Assembly (NCBI GenBank): GCA_019321725.1
Contig: CM033124.1
Span: 2,976,001-3,040,000, forward strand
Length of the DNA: 64,000 bases
From: Paulownia fortunei
Taxonomy: Eukaryota; Streptophyta; Magnoliopsida; Lamiales; Paulowniaceae
Reading direction: 5' to 3'
Part shown: positions 57,944-64,000 of the stretch, piece by piece
Layout: each line of letters opens with the position of its first letter
Position numbering within the stretch: position 1 is the first letter of the stretch
The notes under the pieces: model-generated
Told to the model about the DNA's origin: nothing
What the model saw: only the letters and a program-made list of their open reading frames with translations
Database searches by the model: none
Position numbers and translations under genes: made by a program

Positions 57944-60148
57944 TGTTAGGTTCGCTATAATCACAGGGGTATACGTAGCGGAAAATTAAAATTTTATCAA
58001 ATATAAATTTAACCCCTTGATTCGAAAGCGATTTTAACGATTACGCTTATTCAAGCTAATATATAAATAAATATTAAATTTAAATTATACCTTCTGTGCA
58101 CTTCGATTGTTGTAGGGAATGAAACAATCAATTGCTTATCCTGGACTATTAGAACTCGTAAAGATCCAAATGTCTCTCTTCTATAAGGTCCACAATATGA
58201 AAGAGTAACACCAATTAAAAGGATTCGCTAGTATCCTTTTAATTGTTTACTAATATAGAATTGAAGTAAATTTTCAAAAATAATAAATATTGGTTTTTTA
58301 AGTTCTTGAAACAATAATATGAAGAGAATAACAAGAAACTAATTTTTTTTCCTTTCCTTTCCTTTCTTGGAGAGTAAAAATAGAAGATTTTAAACAAAAT
58401 AATTTTTGCTCAAATTTTCTGAATTAATTATGTAATTTTCATCCCTCATACATATAGGACTGAAAATTTTAATCCCTTTCCAACTCTTGAAAATTTTTTC
58501 AATTTTGACTGTTTCAAAACCTTATTTTGGAAGGATTTCAAATCTTTCAAAAACTCTTCTCTTTTCTCTTTCCTATTATATGTAGACTAATTTAAAACTG
58601 CATTAATCATCAAAATTATCTACATATATTGTTGATATTAATTTGAAATCTTCAAATGATATCATGATATATATATATATACTATAATTATATTTATACA
58701 TAAATTAAATTTTAGTGGCCAATTTTATCCCATAAAATCGATTACTATATTTATTTATCTATAAATATGTTAATTAAATAAATTATATTTATTTAATTTA
58801 TTCTTTTCATATTTTAGTAGGCTTCTTAAATGATCCATATTAATTTTGGGATTGGATTCAAAAATCCCCAAATCAATCCAATTGATTTAATCTCAATTTA
58901 ATCAATCTAATTGATTAATTTAATTTACTCCAATTGGGCTTCCCAATCAAATTAGGTCCAATTAAATAATTCAATTAGTTAATTGAATAATTTAATTTAA
59001 CCATTAAATTAAATATAACCCTTAATTAATTAATTAATATTGATTAATTAATTAATTTCCAACCATTGGATAAATTCTAAAATTTAGAAATATTACTTTC
59101 CATAAAAATGTGTGACCCTCTTAGGTTCACTATTAAACTAGGAATGGGTTTGCAACATTTGCAACTTATGAATAATAATTATTCCAATTAATTAATCCGC
59201 CTGAAATCAACTCTTTAATTCCAAGAACCTCACTATCTATGAAATCACCTAACAAGTAATCATGAAAAACTAGTCTTAGGTGAAATAGCGAGTAAACCTA
59301 TTTCAGTTGCGAGTATCATACACGTATAGTCCTTTCGACAACTAATCTCCTGATTAAATATAGGATATGGATTATAAGTCAAAAGCCTAAATGATTTAAT
59401 AACTGTGACCCTATTTCAAGTTTCAATAATTTTTGATGAATCACGATTCATCCTGTCTCGACTAAGGTTTTTGAATCACAAATTATGAAAATACGGGAGA
59501 TTCTCTTGTTTAAAAAGATAAGTGTCGAGTTCTATATTGGCCACTGACAAACCTCCATGTACATCAGTGTAACACCCAACCATACCCCATTTGTAATTGT
59601 GAAGCAATCAGAAGATATATCAAATTGTTGCAGGATGCACACAAGGCTACTTTCATGTCTCAAGTATGAGAACTAGTCGTGTACTATCGCAACACAGAAA
59701 TTCTTGTTTTGACAAGTAAAAGCTCCACTAAAAATTTATTGTGGGTCATGTTCGGTGTACTTGTTCCATAACAAGCACCCACATACATGTATTTACGTCT
59801 CTACGCTAATGCCAATGGAACGTGACATCCTTATCTCACGAGCATGCATCATATGTGCGAGTTTTACTGAACTATTTGATGTCTCGTGTCAAAAAGCTCT
59901 CGATTTGAAACTTATTTAAAACCAAAACTTTAGAGGCATGTTCCATAATGTCCATCATATACGCGATTATGCCCCGTAGCTAAATTTGGTTTAAAATTTT
60001 TATCTAATGTGTAGAAATAAAAGATGCAAAATATAAAATATAGAAAATATTTTTTATTAATATAACTTTTAATAAAATTATCTTTACAAATGTAAAAAAA
60101 ATATAATATACCAAATCCAATTAGTGTGTAGGAAACCATACTCTAAGA
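57944..60148 (-). repeat. 5' LTR (right) of copia-3
   Basis: Begins TGTTAGGTTCGCTATAATCACAGGGG. The right end is near CCATACTCTAAGA, matching CCTACTCTATCA of the left LTR. About 2.2 kb, the full-length reference for this LTR family in the window. Confidence 0.85.
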
Positions 60149-60810
60149 ATGCTTAGATCAATTATAGAGACTTCGATTTGAGAGTTAATAACAAAGACAA
60201 TATCAGTTATACACGGGCTATGGGGGCTGAATTACTTCAAGAATAATTTTAAAAAATTGGCTCGAATAAAAACTACTGCTATCTAAGTAACTTTTCTAAA
60301 AATAAGCAAGTTAACAACAATAACAATTTTAAATATTCTATTATTCAATTTGTACTAAATTAATAACAACTCTAGTTTTTAATTTTTAAACTATGTACTT
60401 TACTGAATTTATAATGGCCTCAAAGTGGTTGTGTATTATGAGCATTGTGCCATCAAGTGATTGTATTTTTATTGCACTGTTAATAAATTCTTCTATTCTT
60501 TTTATTAGACATTTTTCTTCAATACTATTATTTGTGTATATCTTTGCAAATAACTACCACTCACATAGGCCGAAAAATAAAAAGAAAATATTGTCATGGG
60601 CAGTATATTGGAGCATGGTGAAAAACATTTTGAAGGCTATATAGGACAAGTTACCGCAAATAAAATTTTCCCTTTTTTTTTAACTTTTCCTACATAAACT
60701 TAAATAATTAACAACTTCAAACATTTCTGTAGTTTCATTCTTCCCAAACCTCAAAATTTTGGCTTGCTGCATGGATCAGGTGCACATTTCTTTACTTGGA
60801 TATGTTTAGT
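60149..60810. other. AT-rich intergenic DNA
   Basis: One 83-codon ORF (60393-60644) has no recognisable motif and is not called. Otherwise empty. Confidence 0.4.
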
Positions 60811-61657
60811 CTAAGGATATCTCCAACCCTACACCATTTCCTATATCAAAATATCAAATTTATTGGTTTTTTGCTTTCCAACCCAACATCAATTCTTGTA
60901 CTGAATTTAATGTCATAAATAGTATTGCACCAAATTTGATACAATACTATTTATTTAATTAATTCATTTTTTGCTCCAAAATTTGTGCAATCCTAATTCT
61001 TAATTTCATTTGTATCATATATTGTATATTTAATTAATTGATAATTTAATTTTCTTTATTTAATTTTAATTTGGTTATTAATTTGAAATAACATTTGCAA
61101 TAATTAACAAATAATTAATATTTACAATAAATTATTATAATTAATAAATAATAAGTAAATAAATTAAAATAACATTACATGCACCAAATTTAAAAGTAAA
61201 ATAATACAACATAAATAGTGAGAACTAAAATTTAAAAAATAAAATACTTTATAAACTAAAAAAAATAATTTTATACTGTGGTAAATTATTTTCTGATCCT
61301 AAAAGATGCATTAATTGATTATTTGTTGGATAAATATACTAATTTTGAGAATTAAATCATAAAAATATATTTTTGTTGTGTTAAGCATGATGTGCAATGT
61401 AGTATTTTTTTATTGTAATATTAACTATAATATTTAATTTTGTATTATAATTATATGTAATTTTTTATTTAGTAAAATTATTAGTAATAAAATATAAATA
61501 ATTAAATAACTTTATAAATAAATGAATTGGTGATAATTAAAAACTATTTATTTGATTTAAATTTTGGTATAAAAGATTGAAAACAATTTAAGTTAAATTA
61601 TATAAAAATACTAAATTTGATATAAAAATTACATCATATGAATTAAAGATGCCTAAG
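60811..61657. mobile_element. MITE candidate
   Basis: The left end CTAAGGATATCTCCAACCCT and the right end (reverse complement CTTAGGCATCTTT) are short imperfect inverted repeats. The interior is extremely AT-rich with mirrored CAAATTTGATA motifs. The TCTCCAACCC-type terminus is common in plant MITEs. No target duplication was seen, so this is tentative. Confidence 0.35.
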
Positions 61658-63539
61658 CCCGATCACCATCTGTATAAAAGATTAAAAATTTATTGGGTTG
61701 AAGCTAGTAGCATCTTACATAAATAAGAATCGAAAAGCGAGTCGATCAAAGCATAGCTATTGGCATTAGCGGCCAGATCAGTGGTGGTGGGTTTGCCAAC
61801 CTAACTTTCTTGGAAATGTGATCCCTTTATGCTATTGAAGCAAAATTTTACCTACATAATCTATAAAGGTGAGACTAGTGAATTTCCTTCCAATTAAATT
61901 TCTCTTGTGCTTGTTATATTGAAGATGAGCTATTTGTGCATCAAAACGCAATTTTTTTTATTAGTTTTTCAAATTGCTAAATCACAGCATAATATTTTTG
62001 TATGCCTTTAGTATTAAAAGAATTTGCGTGGATAAATATTTTTTTAAGAAATATTTGTTAATGCACTCAATAAAAATATAGCAAGCATATTTTTTTATAG
62101 TAAAAAAAAGTTTAATAAATATTATATTGATTAATTAAGAATGTTAAACTTACACTACTTTCGACAAGAATTAAATGTGAGATGGTGTTGTTGACTAGTA
62201 GACAACAATTTTTATGTTAGTGACATCCATAATTTAGTGGAGTTTCGATAAATAATTTAATAAGAACAAAATAACATAGAATTTTACTTGAAAGTTTTAC
62301 TATACTAAAATTATCGTGAAAGTCGTTATATCAATTAATTAATAGATTATGGGGCACTTTGAATTTGCATTTTGGCTAACAGAACATTCAAATGTGACTA
62401 GAGGTAATATAAATTTTGACTAAGACAAAAATTTATACTTTAATTTCACCAAAAAACATATATAAAACATTCCAATATATTGTTTTTAATGTTGACTATT
62501 CATTAACATATTTGACGTGGAATAGCTCCAAATCTTTAAGCTCTTACAATGAATTAATTTTAGAAATGGGTCCTTAACTGTATCACAACAAGTCGTCAAG
62601 GCATCGAAATTATTTCGACAAAAATCTTCTGACACTCAAACCAGAATCAAATCAAAATAAGGGAAGGAAAAAAAACAGAATATTTTAAAATGCAAAATGA
62701 AATGGCGTGCCTAGTAATGAGAGTTTTGAGGGATATTTACAAATATTATCATAACTTGATGATCTGATGATCTGATGTGGCAGAGTTCATGTGCTCTCTT
62801 AAAACCTAGAGCCCATTAGATTGTGCTAATCTTCATACTTAAGCTTAAGCCATTATTGGGACTAATTACAAAGTATTTTAGACAAAAAAAAATTGGGCCT
62901 GATTAATATTAATCCCATTATATAGCCCCCCACACCCATGAAAGGATTCAGTTATAGGAGATTATAGTCGGGAGTAATTTAAGAACTTATATCGGCCCAA
63001 CCAATTCAGGCCTCAAATTGTAAAATAACTTTGTTTGAGAGGGCTAAAGTAATTTAGTTGTAGGGCTTTCTTTGAAGAGACTTGTTTTAATAAGGTAAGG
63101 GTTCTAAAGGTAAACCAATATTTTTTTCTCCCAATTAGTCTCATCCTGAATATTTTCTGCATTCTGATACTTTTTCCTCTTTCCACATGTCCTTTCTTTT
63201 TCGTTTGTTATCAAATTTTTGCTTTTGATTTTTATTTCGAGACTTCAACCGTATATGTGGGGACGTAAACAGGATGTTGTTGATCAAGAGAGTTGAGGAA
63301 GGAGATGGGTTTCTCGTGGTCACCCACTTGTCATGGGAGGGGACCCCCATCTGGGTGGAGGGGACTTTATGAGGGAGGGGTTCCCAATGCTCAGGAAAGG
63401 CTCGTCGGCATCGCTTAAGTGAGAGGTTGATTTTCCTGGGCGAGGCCAATGCAATTCTCTTCGCCTAGGTGAGGCCAACTGGGCTCGCCTAGGCCTCCCC
63501 GCTCGCTCTAGGCGATATTTTCCTTATCTGGGCAAGGCT
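61658..63539. other. Intergenic DNA, composition shifting from AT-rich to GC-richer rightward
   Basis: No gene is recognised. From about 63250 the base composition rises and short CCTAGG motifs appear (CGCCTAGGTGAGGCC, CGCCTAGGCCTCC, 63458-63520), suggesting the start of a different sequence unit, possibly a transposon. Confidence 0.45.
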
Positions 63540-63962
63540 ATGTGGCTTCCCTATCGAGCCCAGGCGACTTTCTCGCTCAGCGGGCAAGTTTCTTCTTCCT
63601 TGCTCCGGTGGGACTTTTCTCTTGCCATGCAGGATGGTGCGGTTTCTCTTAATGCAATTTCTTCATCCTCTCATGCTTTCAATCTGGGCAAGGGATTTAC
63701 ATCATTGGCTTTCCTCGAGGGTGAATCTCCCATGGTGATTGAAGCCATTATGGATTTACCTGATGATTGCCCTTTTGGATCTTTTGGTCACACTGAGTCA
63801 AATTCTTCAGGCTCTCCCTCTGGGTTTAGTAAGACAAATAAATTGGGCAAAAAGGATTTGCGCTCTCCCTCCAGGATGTTAGGTGAATTGTCTGGAGTTG
63901 TTAGGAATTCTAAGAATTTAGGGGTCGAGGACTTTTGTTGTGTTAAGGCAAGGGTTGGATAA
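63540..63962 (+). CDS. Unidentified ORF at right edge, possibly transposon-derived
   Basis: A 140-codon ORF. A start at Met30 (ATGCAGGATGGTGCG, about 63627) looks as likely as the first Met, because the upstream part reads through a CCTAGG-rich, untranslated-looking region. The product is Ser/Gly-rich with no domain I can name. There is no signal peptide, membrane segment or zinc motif. The composition is closer to coding DNA than the flanks, and the position at the window edge leaves open that it is an exon of a longer gene or the first ORF of a non-LTR element. Confidence 0.35.
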   Translation: MWLPYRAQATFSLSGQVSSSLLRWDFSLAMQDGAVSLNAISSSSHAFNLGKGFTSLAFLEGESPMVIEAIMDLPDDCPFGSFGHTESNSSGSPSGFSKTNKLGKKDLRSPSRMLGELSGVVRNSKNLGVEDFCCVKARVG

Positions 63963-64000
63963 TTCCGAGCATTTTAAAAACTGGCCCTTACTCGAGCTAG

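Larger units (their letters stand above)
50732..60148 (-). mobile_element. Minus-strand Ty1/copia element (copia-3)
   Basis: A right LTR (57944-60148) and a truncated left LTR (50732-52505) flank a 5.4-kb interior with the copia order gag, protease, integrase, RT, RNase H reading right to left. An iMet-type primer site adjoins the right LTR, and a purine tract (GGGCAAGTGGGATAT on the minus strand) adjoins the left LTR. All frames have stops, so it is non-autonomous. The last ~460 bp of the left LTR is missing and replaced by chromovirus-derived sequence, so no target duplication can be scored. Confidence 0.88.

Noticed and set aside
60393..60644. 83-codon hydrophobic plus-strand ORF
   Set aside because: No motif, no neighbours and AT-rich composition typical of chance hydrophobic frames.

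Overview
The window is nuclear DNA of a eudicot plant. It is AT-rich, is largely built from LTR retrotransposons in different states of decay, and carries plant-type genes: an S-protein homolog, a plant tRNA-Glu(CUC) and an ARIADNE-type RBR ubiquitin ligase. The species cannot be named from the sequence alone. Four features look like functional cellular genes: an SPH/S1 secreted protein (1033-1497, minus), tRNA-Glu (24574-24646, minus), an intronless RBR E3 ligase (39431-40963, plus) and a small basic protein of unknown function (42950-43429, minus). A partial-looking ORF at the right edge (63540-63962) is of uncertain status.

Layout, left to right. 1-2.0 kb: SPH gene in AT-rich DNA. 2.0-13.7 kb: an old Ty1/copia-type element (456-bp LTRs, iMet-type primer binding site, 5-bp target duplication ATTAT). 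A coding-free Tat/Athila-type gypsy derivative (5100-10430, minus orientation, duplication CTCGC, tRNA-Asp-type primer site) is nested inside it. 13.7-22.6 kb: a second, minus-strand copia wreck. One of its candidate LTRs is split by a hAT-like element, and a full-length LTR of another copia family, containing a ~0.95-kb inverted repeat, lies beside the other. 22.6-29.9 kb: AT-rich DNA with a Tourist-like MITE, the tRNA, a polypyrimidine/C-rich island and a hAT-like element. 29.9-38.7 kb: a minus-strand Tat-like gypsy element with decayed gag, protease, RT, RNase H and integrase, plus an antisense, apparently intron-containing extra ORF on the plus strand. 38.7-43.6 kb: the gene island (RBR ligase and small basic protein). 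44.7-50.4 kb: MITE, LINE remnant and a 5'-truncated Tat/Athila element whose pol has been deleted. 50.4-60.1 kb: chromovirus 3' fragment joined to a minus-strand copia element with nearly complete domain order. 60.1-64 kb: AT-rich DNA, a MITE candidate and the edge ORF.

None of the retrotransposons seen here looks autonomous, because every pol region carries stops or deletions. The most interesting structures are non-coding: (i) a colinear set of three polypurine-tract-like modules shared by two independently deleted Tat/Athila derivatives, (ii) the long inverted repeat inside one LTR, and (iii) GC-rich leader islands in two copia elements. The antisense ORF of the 30-38 kb gypsy element is also notable. 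I found no clear case of a wholly new multi-gene system. All alignments were made by eye, so element boundaries not backed by a target duplication are approximate.
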